Positions 1 to 9,134 of a stretch of DNA of 31,376 nt are shown here, piece by piece (the stretch's first letter is position 1; every line of letters begins with the position of its first letter). The position numbers and the translations under genes were made by a program. This DNA comes from UBA1413 sp037447215. Lineage in GTDB: Bacteria; Bacteroidota; Bacteroidia; Bacteroidales; Prolixibacteraceae. Below the pieces are notes generated by a model. It had not been told where the DNA came from, did not search any database, and saw only the letters and a program-made list of their open reading frames with translations. The DNA is taken from the NCBI GenBank assembly GCA_037447215.1, contig JBBIHB010000039.1, positions 1 to 31,376 of the forward strand, given 5' to 3'.

Positions 1-177
1 ATATTATAAAATGAATAAATTAAATTTTCCGGTTTACCGGACAACAATGATTTTTTTATTTTTATTAGTAAAGATAATATCTTCCAGAGCTTCGACGGAG
101 TATTACCTCTTGCCAAAGCCCGGTGGTTGACTATCTCCACGCTGGTAAAAATATCTGCGAATTAAAACTGATGTAGT
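1..177. other. Left-edge stretch, no firm gene
   Basis: No complete gene is visible. There is a perfect 6-bp hairpin at 28-41 (TCCGGT, loop TT, ACCGGA) that lies downstream of the minus-strand dehydrogenase gene and could mark the end of its transcript, but no T-run directly follows it on that strand. On the minus strand a frame stays open from about position 163 to the window edge. It has no ATG at its head, only a GTG at about 145, and I do not recognise the peptide. Confidence 0.3.
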
Positions 178-1374
178 TTAATCCAGCTCCAGGTCAATGT
201 CGTGCAGTTCGTGCCAGGGAAGGCCATGCTGGTTCAGGGCTTCCATAAACGGATCGGGATTGAACTCTTCAACATTAAAAACTCCCGGTTTTTTCCAGAG
301 TTCTTTGAGGTACATCATTCCGCCAATCATGGCCGGTACCCCGGTTGTGTAACTTACTGCCTGCGTGCCGGTTTCTGCATATGCAACTTCGTGGCTGCAA
401 TTATTGTATATGTAGTAGGTCTTTTCCCTGCCATCTTTAATACCCTTGATCCGGCAGCCGATCGATGTCAAGCCTTTGTAGTTTTCGCCCAGATCGCCGG
501 GGTTTGGAAGAACAGCTTTAAGGAATTGAATGGGTACGATCTCTTTCCCTTCGTACATTATGGGTTCAATTCCAGCCATTCCGATATTTTGGATCACCCT
601 GAGGTGGGTCAGGTATTCCTGACCGAATGTCATCCAGAAACGGGCCCTTTTCAGGGTGGGGAAGTTCTTTACCAGCGATTCGAGTTCTTCATGGTAAATC
701 AGGTACGATTCTTTGGGGCCGATTCCCGGGTAATTAAGAGGTTTATGAATTTCGTGCGGTTCGGTTTCCACCCACTGGCCGTTTTCCCAATATTTGCCCT
801 TCTGGGTAACCTCGCGGATATTGATTTCGGGATTAAAGTTAGTGGCAAATGCTTTTCCGTGATCCCCTGCATTGCAATCAACTATATCGAGATAATGAAT
901 TTCATCAAAGTGATGTTTTGCCGCATAGGCTGTAAAAATACTGGTTACACCCGGATCAAACCCGCATCCCAGGATAGCGGTAATTCCGGCATTTTTAAAC
1001 CTGTCCTGATATGCCCATTGCCATTTGTATTCAAATTTGGCTTCGTCTTTCGGTTCGTAGTTGGCTGTATCCAGATAACTTGTTTCGGTTTCGAGGCAAG
1101 CGTCCATAATGGTAAGGTCCTGGTATGGAAGTGCAACATTAATTACCAGATCGGGTTTGAAAGTACGTATCAGTGCTACAAGCAGGGGAACATTATCGGC
1201 ATCAACCTGGGCTGTTTTAATACGGTTGCTGCCAATTTTGCGCGCAATGGCATCACATTTCGATTTGGTGCGGCTGGCCAGCATTATGTCGGTAAAAACT
1301 TCGGGCAATGCGGCAGTTTTGTGTGCTACAACTGTTCCTACTCCCCCTGCTCCGATAATCAGTACTTTTCCCAT
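178..1374 (-). CDS. Saccharopine dehydrogenase-family protein, probable carboxy(nor)spermidine dehydrogenase
   Basis: A 398-residue cytoplasmic NAD(P)-dependent oxidoreductase. The N-terminus has a Rossmann dinucleotide motif (GAGGVG, residues 8-13), and the conserved GCGFDPGVTSIF stretch typical of the carboxynorspermidine dehydrogenase branch lies near residue 136. Members of this branch reductively condense aspartate semialdehyde with a diamine (putrescine or diaminopropane) to give carboxy(nor)spermidine, the alternative route to spermidine or norspermidine used by many gut and marine bacteria. Full length matches that branch (about 400 residues) rather than the larger fungal or animal saccharopine enzymes. 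The partner decarboxylase is not in this window, so the polyamine assignment rests on family resemblance. The ATG at 1372-1374 gives the glycine-rich motif its usual distance from the N-terminus. It lies 202 bp downstream of the symporter gene on the same strand, so it may be a separate transcript. Confidence 0.85.
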   Translation of the reverse strand: MGKVLIIGAGGVGTVVAHKTAALPEVFTDIMLASRTKSKCDAIARKIGSNRIKTAQVDADNVPLLVALIRTFKPDLVINVALPYQDLTIMDACLETETSYLDTANYEPKDEAKFEYKWQWAYQDRFKNAGITAILGCGFDPGVTSIFTAYAAKHHFDEIHYLDIVDCNAGDHGKAFATNFNPEINIREVTQKGKYWENGQWVETEPHEIHKPLNYPGIGPKESYLIYHEELESLVKNFPTLKRARFWMTFGQEYLTHLRVIQNIGMAGIEPIMYEGKEIVPIQFLKAVLPNPGDLGENYKGLTSIGCRIKGIKDGREKTYYIYNNCSHEVAYAETGTQAVSYTTGVPAMIGGMMYLKELWKKPGVFNVEEFNPDPFMEALNQHGLPWHELHDIDLELD

Positions 1375-1576
1375 GATATATTTTTTAATTTGTTACGATT
1401 TTTTTTTAATACAAAAAAACTTCTTTTTTATGAATAAGCAAACAATTTTATGGATGCTTGATCCGGCAAACGAGGCATATTTTAACTGAGAATAAATTTA
1501 CCACAAGTGGAGAGATTAATTATGATTTTTTTGAGCCGATAAGTCGTGATAAACAGCTCATCCAATAATTATATTC

Positions 1577-2911
1577 TTATAAGGACTTTCTGTTAGGTTT
1601 TAAATTTTTAATAATGAAATAATTAGCAACAAATCCCCCGGCAATCAACCAATATCCATAACTGCTCCCCGTAAATTCGTTGATTATTTTTCCGGCCAAT
1701 GCCATAAATCCACCAACCAGAATTGCAGGTAGTGCATTTCGGGGATTTACTTTCCAACCTGCCAGTCCGGCGATGATGGGAATAATAAATGCCCCTGAAA
1801 AAAATGAAAGTGAAATGAATAGTGCATTTAAAATTGAAGTGACTTTTAGTGCAATCAGCAGGCTGAATCCACCTATCAATACAACAAACATTCTGGTTAA
1901 ACTGAGTGCACCTGGCTTATCGAGGTTGCCGGTGAATAACTCGGAAAGAATCATGGATGAGGTAAGAAGTGTTGTGTCGGCCGATGACATAACTGCCGAA
2001 AGCAATGCTGCAGCTATAAGTCCCAGTGCCCATGGTGGCAAAAACGAAGTTCCCGGTAATATAAAGCCACCAGCTTCTTCCGAACCGGCAGAAACACCAA
2101 GCCAGGTAAGGGCAGCGGCTACCGGGATAGTAAGAAATGCAACAATCAGAACGCTGTTGCGGGCAACCTTTTGGTTGCGGGCACAGAAAATCCGGGAATA
2201 AATATCGGGGCCCACAACAAATGTAACCGAATAAGTAGTAAATAAAATTATCAGATCAAATGGGGTAAATTTATTGTTAAACAGTGCTGTTAGCGAGAGT
2301 ACAGGTGCAACTACATGATTTTCATGTATTATACGCAAAATAATCATTGCAAATATTCCGGCCAATATTATAAATGCCTGAGCGAAATCGGTTTTAAGAA
2401 TACTGAGCTGACCGCCAGCAATGGTGTAAAAAATAAAAACCAAACCACATACTATTGCCCCATTCTGGTAACTTGTCATTTGCAGGCTGCTTAGAATCTT
2501 TGCGCCGGCAATGATCTGTGCAGCTACAATGCCGGTCCAGGCAATGGGAATTAAAATGCTGGCAGTTTGCTCTGCGGGTCTTCCGTAAAATTTCAACAAT
2601 AATTCGGGCAAGGTATAATGCCCGAGGACACTGATATTCCGGCTGATAAAGGACAGAACAAAAAGCCCGGCAGCAGCACTTGACAAAAACCATACAGCAG
2701 CCCATCCGGCTTTCTGGCTCAGTTCAATAGTCCCAAGAATAGCCGAACCTCCCATTATAGTTGCGAAAAGACTGCCAGAAATCTGCCACCAGTTTCCGCG
2801 CTTGCCCGAGATGTAATAATCGGCAGCATTTTTTACCCTGAAAAATGAAAATATACCAATGCCAACAACTATCGTCAGGTAGGAAATAAGTATGTATTTT
2901 ATTTCTGACAT
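1577..2911 (-). CDS. Sodium:solute symporter (SSS family)
   Basis: A 444-residue inner-membrane protein made almost entirely of hydrophobic segments, about 12 by eye. The N-terminus carries the SSS-family pattern: a first helix, then DYYISGKRGNWWQ and the glycine-rich ATIMGGSAILGTIE stretch around residues 50-64, followed by the family's TLPELL segment near residue 99. These carriers couple Na+ entry to uptake of sugars, amino acids, carboxylates or nucleobases; the substrate cannot be read from the sequence. It is shorter than many SSS members (450-550 residues) but shows no break. Its start at 2911 is divergent from the peptidase gene at 3037 across a 125-bp intergenic region that has a candidate -7 element for each direction. 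It could equally be a sensor-like or substrate-orphan SSS protein. Confidence 0.85.
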   Translation of the reverse strand: MSEIKYILISYLTIVVGIGIFSFFRVKNAADYYISGKRGNWWQISGSLFATIMGGSAILGTIELSQKAGWAAVWFLSSAAAGLFVLSFISRNISVLGHYTLPELLLKFYGRPAEQTASILIPIAWTGIVAAQIIAGAKILSSLQMTSYQNGAIVCGLVFIFYTIAGGQLSILKTDFAQAFIILAGIFAMIILRIIHENHVVAPVLSLTALFNNKFTPFDLIILFTTYSVTFVVGPDIYSRIFCARNQKVARNSVLIVAFLTIPVAAALTWLGVSAGSEEAGGFILPGTSFLPPWALGLIAAALLSAVMSSADTTLLTSSMILSELFTGNLDKPGALSLTRMFVVLIGGFSLLIALKVTSILNALFISLSFFSGAFIIPIIAGLAGWKVNPRNALPAILVGGFMALAGKIINEFTGSSYGYWLIAGGFVANYFIIKNLKPNRKSL

Positions 2912-2943
2912 TTTTTCGTTCAGCTGTCTTAAATTAACTATGA

Positions 2944-2951
2944 CAAATTTA
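2944..2951 (-). promoter_or_regulatory. Candidate -7 element for the symporter gene
   Basis: On the minus strand the sequence reads TAAATTTG, a match to the Bacteroidota primary sigma -7 consensus TAnnTTTG, 32 bp upstream of the symporter ATG. A convincing -33 TTG at the usual spacing of about 20 bp is not seen, so this is tentative. Confidence 0.4.
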
Positions 2952-3008
2952 TCTTCAATATTTTATTAACCTAATGGTTGCAAATATCTGAATTTCGTTT
3001 TAATACCG

Positions 3009-3016
3009 TAAATTTG
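3009..3016 (+). promoter_or_regulatory. Candidate -7 element for the peptidase gene
   Basis: TAAATTTG matches TAnnTTTG and lies 20 bp upstream of the peptidase ATG, leaving a very short leader. A TTG at 2978-2980 is 28 bp upstream, longer than the usual spacing of about 20 bp. The opposite-strand copy at 2944-2951 makes this a possible face-to-face promoter pair. Confidence 0.4.
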
Positions 3017-3036
3017 ATATATTAAAATCAAGTTTT

Positions 3037-5151
3037 ATGAAAAAATTCAGATTTTTTGTCCTGGCATTAATTGCTTTTGTAGCATTTTCATGCAATTCAC
3101 AGAAATCCATAACCCCTCCAATTGCAAAAAAAATACCACAGGAGCTTATAACACACGGGCATATTCGCCTCGATAATTATTACTGGTTGAATGAACGGGA
3201 CAACCCAGATGTAATTGCTTACCTGGAGACTGAAAACAACTTCCTCAAAGCAATGATGAAACATACCGAACCCCTTCAGGATGCTTTATATGATGAAATT
3301 AGGTCGAAAATCAAAGAGGCCGACGAATCTGTACCCTACCTCGAAAACGGATATTATTATTATACACGCACAGTCGAGGACGGTGAATATTTTATACAAT
3401 GCCGCAAAAAGGGTTCGCTCAAAGCCCACGAGGAAATTTTACTTGATGTAAATAAAATGGCCGAAGGTTATCCCTATTATTCCTTAGGGGGTGGAACAGT
3501 GAGCCCCGATAATACAATACTGGCTTTTGCAGTGGATACGGTAAGCCGCCGAAACTACAGTATATACTTTAAAAACCTGGAAACTGGAGAGTTTCTTCCC
3601 GATGTTATCCCAATGGCCACAGGTAGCATAGTTTGGGGCAACGATAATAAAACTGTTTTTTATGTCCTTAGGAATGTAACCACCCTGCGTTCGGAAAGAA
3701 TCATGCGTCATACAATAGGAACTCCGGCTAACCAGGATATAGAAGTGTACCACGAAAATGATGAAACTTTCAGTGTAAATATTTCAAAAACAAAATCGGG
3801 TGATTACCTGATAATTTCATCTTACAGTACCATTACAAATGAGTTCAGATTCCTCAATGCTGATAATCCTACAGGACAATTCAAGGTTTTTCAACCACGT
3901 ATTAGGGGATTAGAGTATTCAGTTAACCATGCCGGAAATTATTTCTATATAAATACAAACCTCGATGCTGCCAATTTCAGGCTAATGCGGACCCCTGTTG
4001 AAAAGACCGGTGTGGAAAACTGGCAGGAGGTGATTCCTCATCGCAGCGATGTTTTTCTGGCAGGCTTCGACCTATTTAAAGATTTTCTTGTTGTTCAGGA
4101 AAAAAAGAATGGGCTAAATTATTTGAGGATAATGCCCTTGCAAGGTTCAGGAGAGCATTACATCACTTTCGAAGAAGAAGTATATACTGTTGGTATGAGT
4201 ATGAACAGGGTATTCGATACCGATATTTTCAGGTTTACCTATTCTTCGTTAACCACTCCTTCTTCAACTTTTGATTACAATGTGAAATCGCGTGAACGGG
4301 TACTTCTGAAACAGGATACAATACTCGGCGGTTTCGATCCGGCCAATTATGAAACCAAACGCGATTATGCCACGGCATCCGATGGAACGAAAATACCGTT
4401 AAGTATTGTTTATCGAAAAGGATTTGTCAGGGATGGCTCACAACCGGCATTGCTGTATGGCTATGGTTCGTATGGTGTAACTATGGAACCAGGGTTTCGG
4501 ATGAATATACTTCCGTTACTCGATCGGGGTTTCGTTTATGCAATTGCCCATATCAGGGGTGAACAGTTTTATGGACGCCTATGGTACGAAGATGGCAAAT
4601 TGCTCAAAAAGATGAATACATTCACTGATTTCAATTCGGCTGCCGAACATCTTATAAATGAAAAATATACCTCTTCCGATAAATTGTTTGCAAAAGGAGG
4701 TAGCGCCGGAGGACTGCTTATGGGTGCAGTTGTGAATTTGCGCCCCGACCTCTACAAAGGTATTATTGCCAACGTGCCTTTTGTTGATGTGGTAACTACT
4801 ATGCTCGACGAATCAATACCGTTAACCTCCAGTGAGTTCGACGAATGGGGAAATCCTAAAATCGAAGAATATTACTATTATATGCTCTCTTATTCACCCT
4901 ACGATAATGTTGAGGCCAAATCGTATCCGGCTATGCTGGTTACAACCGGATATCACGACTCGCAGGTTCAGTACTGGGAACCTGCGAAATGGGTTGCAAA
5001 GCTCCGCGAAATGAAAACCGACGATAATCTTTTGCTTTTCCAGATACAGATGGACTTCGGGCATGGAGGGGCTTCAGGCCGGTTTCAATGGATAAAAGAT
5101 TTAGCACTTGAGTATGCTTTTATATTCGATCAGCTTAAAATTACAGATTGA
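3037..5151 (+). CDS. S9 family peptidase, oligopeptidase B-like, predicted lipoprotein
   Basis: A 704-residue serine peptidase with an N-terminal beta-propeller (about residues 30-420) and a C-terminal alpha/beta-hydrolase domain. The catalytic triad is visible: Ser556 in GGSAGG, Asp641 in GYHDSQVQYWEP and His676 in DFGHGGASGR. Family members cleave short peptides, often after basic residues, the propeller acting as a size filter. A hydrophobic N-terminus ends in a lipobox-like FSC with Cys19, predicting lipidation and export to the periplasm or outer membrane; E. coli PtrB, by contrast, is cytoplasmic. The ATG at 3037 is required for the intact signal peptide. No frameshifts are seen. It is followed by a decayed gene, so it appears to be transcribed alone. 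Prolyl oligopeptidase is the nearest alternative, but the C-terminal motifs favour oligopeptidase B. Confidence 0.92.
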   Translation: MKKFRFFVLALIAFVAFSCNSQKSITPPIAKKIPQELITHGHIRLDNYYWLNERDNPDVIAYLETENNFLKAMMKHTEPLQDALYDEIRSKIKEADESVPYLENGYYYYTRTVEDGEYFIQCRKKGSLKAHEEILLDVNKMAEGYPYYSLGGGTVSPDNTILAFAVDTVSRRNYSIYFKNLETGEFLPDVIPMATGSIVWGNDNKTVFYVLRNVTTLRSERIMRHTIGTPANQDIEVYHENDETFSVNISKTKSGDYLIISSYSTITNEFRFLNADNPTGQFKVFQPRIRGLEYSVNHAGNYFYINTNLDAANFRLMRTPVEKTGVENWQEVIPHRSDVFLAGFDLFKDFLVVQEKKNGLNYLRIMPLQGSGEHYITFEEEVYTVGMSMNRVFDTDIFRFTYSSLTTPSSTFDYNVKSRERVLLKQDTILGGFDPANYETKRDYATASDGTKIPLSIVYRKGFVRDGSQPALLYGYGSYGVTMEPGFRMNILPLLDRGFVYAIAHIRGEQFYGRLWYEDGKLLKKMNTFTDFNSAAEHLINEKYTSSDKLFAKGGSAGGLLMGAVVNLRPDLYKGIIANVPFVDVVTTMLDESIPLTSSEFDEWGNPKIEEYYYYMLSYSPYDNVEAKSYPAMLVTTGYHDSQVQYWEPAKWVAKLREMKTDDNLLLFQIQMDFGHGGASGRFQWIKDLALEYAFIFDQLKITD

Positions 5152-5346
5152 TTAATCAAAATAGCTTTATTCGATTCATTTCTTATCGGATAGCTTTTAT
5201 TGCCACCTCCCGGTATTGTCTCCGATATGCCGTATTTATTTCAATTAATCTTTAATGTAATTTCCTGTAATATAGTCTGTTAATCTTGGATAGCAATAAG
5301 CCATTTGAATGTTTTGCATTTCAAAAAAATGAACTGCTAAAAAGTT

Positions 5347-6565
5347 ATGGGGGTAAGATTTGCAATTGGCCTGATTTTTTTACTTATGTCAATAGATGTT
5401 AGGGGTCAGTTCCCAGGGGGGGCGGTACAAATAATGACCCATTTCTGATCCAGAATCACATTCACCTGAATAACGTTTGAGAATATCTGAATGCACCTGA
5501 TATATATTTTCGCTAAATTACCGATATCGATTTACAAAATAATGGCAAATGGATTCCAATTTTGGGATTTGGTGTTAATCCGGCAAATCCTTCCTCATAA
5601 TTTTCAGGTCACTTTGATGGAAACGGGTACTGGATTCTCAATTTACTAATTAATTATACAATATATTACAATGTTGGATAGTCCGTGCATAATGGCTCCT
5701 CAGGAATTAGCTCCGGAAACCCCGTTTCGTTAAAAAATATCAGGTTGGTTAATGCGTATGTTATAAGAGCAAGGGGGGTAGGAAGCCTGATAGGCAGGGT
5801 AACCGGAAATGCAAATACACTTATTGAAGCTTGTTTGGTGACCGGTGGAAGTATTGCCGATAATGCAGCAACAGGAGGATTGGTTATAAAAAAAAAATAG
5901 TTATTTGCAAATTTATATTGGTAATCAATAATCTTCCTTTTCCGGAAGATGTACAAACCGAATACCTGCTTTATCTAAAATGAAAATCAAAAAGGAGGCC
6001 TGTAACAGGTTAATTACAATGCGTTGGACAATAGAAAATTAATGGCCTGGCGTCGATGGGCTTGTTTTATACGATCACATAACAATAAAGCAATTTCGAT
6101 GCACCAAAATACTCAAACCCTGTTTCAGATGCCTAATGATAATTCTCTTGATATTATGATTCTGCCTTCAATCGATCCAGGTAACGATTTACAAAAGTCA
6201 CCAGTTGAATCTGAAATATTATTGTAAAGCACAAAGTCAAACAACCCATTTTCGGTGATTAAAGTGAAAGGTTATGTTGATCCTAGCCGAAATACATTAT
6301 GAAGAAATATGAATTTATCGGAAATTATTCCAATCCGGTAAAGACATCCACCACATTTAATATTTCAATTTCCGAAACCTCGAAGGTGCTTACCGAATTA
6401 TATAACATTCAGGGAATTCATGATGACAGGTTATTGATCGTCAATTTGCAAGAAGGGGTTTATTCGGTAACCTTCCATAATCCTGGATTAAAGACAGGAA
6501 TGAATATACTGAAATTTTCAAACCAGCAATATTCTTCCTCCGACAAAAATCTGATTACAAATTAA
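5347..6565 (+). pseudogene. Decayed GLUG-repeat surface protein with T9SS sorting-domain remnant
   Basis: An ATG at 5347 begins a signal-peptide-like segment (MGVRFAIGLIFLLMS...) that runs into a stretch of seven G at about 5415-5421, where the reading shifts. In the shifted frame one can read through four in-frame stops and still recognise a GLUG-type repeat protein: GGTNNDPFLIQ, ITDIDLQNNGKWIPILG, FSGHFDGNGYWILNL, then NIRLVNAYVIRARGVGSLIG. The last open part (5685-5900) ends in an A10 run. At 6299-6565 another frame gives NYSNPVKTSTTFNISISETS and EGVYSVTFHNPGLKTGMNI, which resembles a T9SS type A C-terminal sorting domain. The segment between (about 5900-6298) holds no recognisable domain. 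The gene would have encoded a secreted cell-surface protein; it is clearly non-functional now. Confidence 0.8.
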
Positions 6566-6595
6566 ATTACACTTTTACCTCATTTTTATATCGGA

Positions 6596-7609
6596 TCACT
6601 TTTCATCAATTAACCTCAATTTTACCATAAATGCTTCCCCTGGATTTTTTGTAAGTATCTGGTTGATATCGGCATCTGTAATCCCTGCCTCGTTCAATGC
6701 GGGAATCAATTCGCTGAAGAGTAGTGTGTGAGTTTGGTAGTTTTCCCCATCAGGTTTGTCGGGGTCAAACCAACCTGAGTCCTGCGAAAGAAGTACCCTG
6801 TGCAAACAGTTATGCTTTTTCAGGTTGACTACCATTGCTGCAATTTCCTCAGCTTTATCTTTACCTCCCCAGAATCCGTCGAGAGATATCCAGGCACCCA
6901 TATTAGCCGCTTCTAAATGTTTGGTAAGGTCCTTTTCATCATGGGCATGTGTCCAGATGAAGGCATCGGGTTTTACGCCTTCGTTTTTAAGAATTTCAAG
7001 CTGTTGAAAAGCAGGTGATGACTGGCCTGTGTGCGATTTTATCGTAAGACCGGTAGCTTTGTGTGCAAGTGCTGCAGCTTTCACAAGCGTTTGATGGAAA
7101 GGTGAAAGGTCGCCCCTTTCCACGCCAATCTTTATAAATCCGGGTCGTACACCTGTTCCTTCAATTCCCTGCTGAAATTCGGCAATCCAGAATGCTGCAA
7201 TGGTTTCGGCCGGCATCAGTTTTACAGCATCAGGAATATATTTATCATTTACCGCCCCATAAAAACCGGTATTGGTAATAAACTGAATACCTGTTTCTTC
7301 TGAAAGTTTCCGAAGCAATAAAGGATTCCTGCCTAAATATTTTGGAGTACAGTCAATAAAGGTTTTTACACCCAGTTCTTTTATTTCGAGAATATGTGGC
7401 AATATCACTTTGTAGGCTTTCTCTATGTCGTACCTTGCAGGTTCCGACAACTCAGCGCCGATAAAATCAACCAGTACATGTTCATGCGAAAGGGTCAAAC
7501 CTATTTTGTCAGGCCTGATTTCACCAGTGACGGTTATTACCTTATCGGTCTCAGTCGTAGTGCATGCTGCCTGAATAATCAGTAATACCAGAAAAGTCAG
7601 ATTTTTCAT
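6596..7609 (-). CDS. Phosphotriesterase-family metal hydrolase, predicted lipoprotein
   Basis: A 337-residue TIM-barrel hydrolase if the ATG at 7609 is used. That start gives a clean lipoprotein signal (MKNLTFLVLLIIQAAC, Cys16). A longer open frame to 7741 would run through the floA terminator and into the floA coding region, so it is rejected. All expected binuclear metal ligands of the family can be seen: the HEH pair (His42, His44), the Lys in FIKIGVERG that is carbamylated in relatives, His in IKSHTGQ, His in IWTHAHD, and Asp in LLSQDSGWF. Family members hydrolyse phosphotriesters, lactones (including acyl-homoserine lactones) or unknown esters; the natural substrate cannot be told here. 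Export as a lipoprotein suggests action in the periplasm. It follows the floA terminator and must have its own promoter or rely on read-through. Confidence 0.85.
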   Translation of the reverse strand: MKNLTFLVLLIIQAACTTTETDKVITVTGEIRPDKIGLTLSHEHVLVDFIGAELSEPARYDIEKAYKVILPHILEIKELGVKTFIDCTPKYLGRNPLLLRKLSEETGIQFITNTGFYGAVNDKYIPDAVKLMPAETIAAFWIAEFQQGIEGTGVRPGFIKIGVERGDLSPFHQTLVKAAALAHKATGLTIKSHTGQSSPAFQQLEILKNEGVKPDAFIWTHAHDEKDLTKHLEAANMGAWISLDGFWGGKDKAEEIAAMVVNLKKHNCLHRVLLSQDSGWFDPDKPDGENYQTHTLLFSELIPALNEAGITDADINQILTKNPGEAFMVKLRLIDEK

Positions 7610-7631
7610 GGTTGTAAGATTAATGTTCAAC

Positions 7632-7659
7632 AAAAAAGCCTCCCTTGAAGAGAGGCTTT
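7632..7659 (-). terminator. Rho-independent terminator of the floA operon
   Basis: An 8-bp perfect stem AAAGCCTC (7635-7642) / GAGGCTTT (7652-7659) with a 9-nt loop. Read on the minus strand the stem is followed by a run of six T. It lies 18 bp past the floA stop and upstream of the phosphotriesterase start. Confidence 0.8.
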
Positions 7660-7676
7660 CAATACCATAAAACGTT

Positions 7677-8657
7677 TTATTTCTTCTTTTTGTTCTGTTC
7701 TTCACCAGCAATTGATTCCCGCATCGAAGTATCGGCCTCAATATTTTTGAATTTCATATAGTCCATGATACCAAGGTTTCCCGTGCGGAAAGCTTCTGAA
7801 ATTGCAAGTGGTATCTGAGCTTCGGCTTCAATAACCTTTGCGCGTGCTTCCTGTGCTTTTGCGCGCATTTCCTGTTCGAGTGCAACCGCCATGGCACGGC
7901 GTTCCTCTGCTTTTGCCTGGGCAATGTTTTTATCTGCTTCGGCCTGATCGATCTGTAACCCGGCGCCAATGTTTTTTCCAATATCAATGTCGGCAATGTC
8001 AATGGAAAGAATTTCAAAAGCAGTTCCGGCATCAAGGCCTTTTTCAAGTACAGTTCTGGAAATAAAATCCGGATTTTCGAGTACTTCCTTGTGCGAATGT
8101 GCCGAACCGATAGATGATACGATACCCTCGCCAACTCGGGCAAGAACCGTTTCTTCGCCAGCACCGCCCACCAATTGGCGGATGTTTGCCCGAACTGTAA
8201 CGCGTGCTTTGGCAATCAACTGGATACCATCTTTTGCCACAGCTGTAACAGGAGGGGTATTTATTACCTTAGGATTTACCGACATCTGAACTGCTTCAAA
8301 AACATCGCGACCGGCAAGGTCAATGGCAGTAGCCATATTAAAACTCAGCTGAATATTGGCTTTCGATGCCGATACCAGCGCATGAACCACATTGGCTACA
8401 TGTCCGCCTGCCAGGTAGTGCGCTTCCAGATCGTTACGGTTTAATGGAATACCAGCTTTGGTGCCCTCGATCATCGCACGTACGATTACTCCTGGGGGCA
8501 CTTTCCTGAACCGCATCAGAAAAAGTTGTAATAAACTGATTCTTACCCCCGACACAAGGGCCGAAAACCATAGCCCGATAGGGATAAAATAGAGAAGAAT
8601 AATCAGAAGGACTAGTAGTCCTATCATTAACCCGAAGGTTCCGAATGCTTCAACCAT
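7677..8657 (-). CDS. floA: Flotillin-like protein FloA
   Basis: A 326-residue membrane scaffold protein of the bacterial flotillin type (formerly UPF0365/YqfA). An N-terminal hydrophobic hairpin (about residues 5-48) anchors it. It is followed by the conserved FRKVPPGVIVRAMIEGTKAG segment and a PHB-like domain, then an Ala/Glu-rich coiled-coil tail (about 235-285, QAKAEERRAMAVALEQEMRA) that oligomerises. FloA proteins organise ordered membrane microdomains and are co-conserved with NfeD proteins. The NfeD-like gene lies immediately upstream with a 5-bp gap, so the two are co-transcribed. The protein ends in a lysine-rich tail (EEQNKKKK). The start at 8657 gives the expected family length. Confidence 0.93.
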   Translation of the reverse strand: MVEAFGTFGLMIGLLVLLIILLYFIPIGLWFSALVSGVRISLLQLFLMRFRKVPPGVIVRAMIEGTKAGIPLNRNDLEAHYLAGGHVANVVHALVSASKANIQLSFNMATAIDLAGRDVFEAVQMSVNPKVINTPPVTAVAKDGIQLIAKARVTVRANIRQLVGGAGEETVLARVGEGIVSSIGSAHSHKEVLENPDFISRTVLEKGLDAGTAFEILSIDIADIDIGKNIGAGLQIDQAEADKNIAQAKAEERRAMAVALEQEMRAKAQEARAKVIEAEAQIPLAISEAFRTGNLGIMDYMKFKNIEADTSMRESIAGEEQNKKKK

Positions 8658-8662
8658 AATAA

Positions 8663-9133
8663 TTAAATATTTATAAGTTCAACAATAATTTTTCCGGGAT
8701 ATACTTTTAAAACCTTAACCGGCTTGTTCTGATCTATAAAAGGACCAATAGATTGTGCTTCAACTGTAATTCCGTTTACTTTAGCCTTTCCCATTGGGGC
8801 AAGCCTTCCGACAGTAACTCCGGTGTCGCCGGGATGAATATTTTCGGTTTCAAAGGTTTCAACTTTTGCGTCGATATTTGTTTCGAGGATCATTTTTTTG
8901 CCAGCCCGCGATCTGAAAACAAACACTAATAAAGCTGGTGCAGCAATCAAAACAAATATCAGGGTCAGAAATCCGGCGAGGGTGCCATATTGTGCAAATG
9001 AAAGATAAACACTCCATGCGAGCAATAGGAATCCTCCTATTCCAGCAATGGTAACTCCCGGAATTACGGCAAACTCCAGTAAAAGCAGCAACAATCCAAG
9101 TAATATCAGGACAATAATCGCAACAATAGTCAT
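8663..9133 (-). CDS. NfeD-like membrane protein
   Basis: A 156-residue protein with three or four transmembrane segments in the first 75 residues (LILLGLLLLLLEFAVIPG and following) and a C-terminal OB-fold-type beta domain (about 95-156, with DTGVTVGRLAPMGKAKVNG). This is the short NfeD form without the serine-protease domain and corresponds to the partner encoded beside floA in many bacteria. It begins 1 bp after clpS and is followed 5 bp later by floA, so it sits mid-operon. Presumed role: modulating or assembling FloA microdomains, inferred from conserved linkage rather than from the sequence. Confidence 0.9.
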   Translation of the reverse strand: MTIVAIIVLILLGLLLLLLEFAVIPGVTIAGIGGFLLLAWSVYLSFAQYGTLAGFLTLIFVLIAAPALLVFVFRSRAGKKMILETNIDAKVETFETENIHPGDTGVTVGRLAPMGKAKVNGITVEAQSIGPFIDQNKPVKVLKVYPGKIIVELINI

Positions 9134-9134
9134 A

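Noticed and set aside
202..1437. A 411-codon plus-strand frame
   Set aside because: A shadow of the minus-strand dehydrogenase gene, whose protein has clear motifs; the plus-strand translation is Phe/Cys-rich and resembles nothing known.
1529..1563. Hairpin TGAGC...GCTCA as a terminator of the symporter gene
   Set aside because: The stem is only 5 bp, the loop is long, and on the minus strand it is followed by A residues rather than T.
7610..7741. Longer start for the phosphotriesterase-family gene
   Set aside because: It would extend through the floA terminator into the floA coding region and bury the lipoprotein signal peptide.
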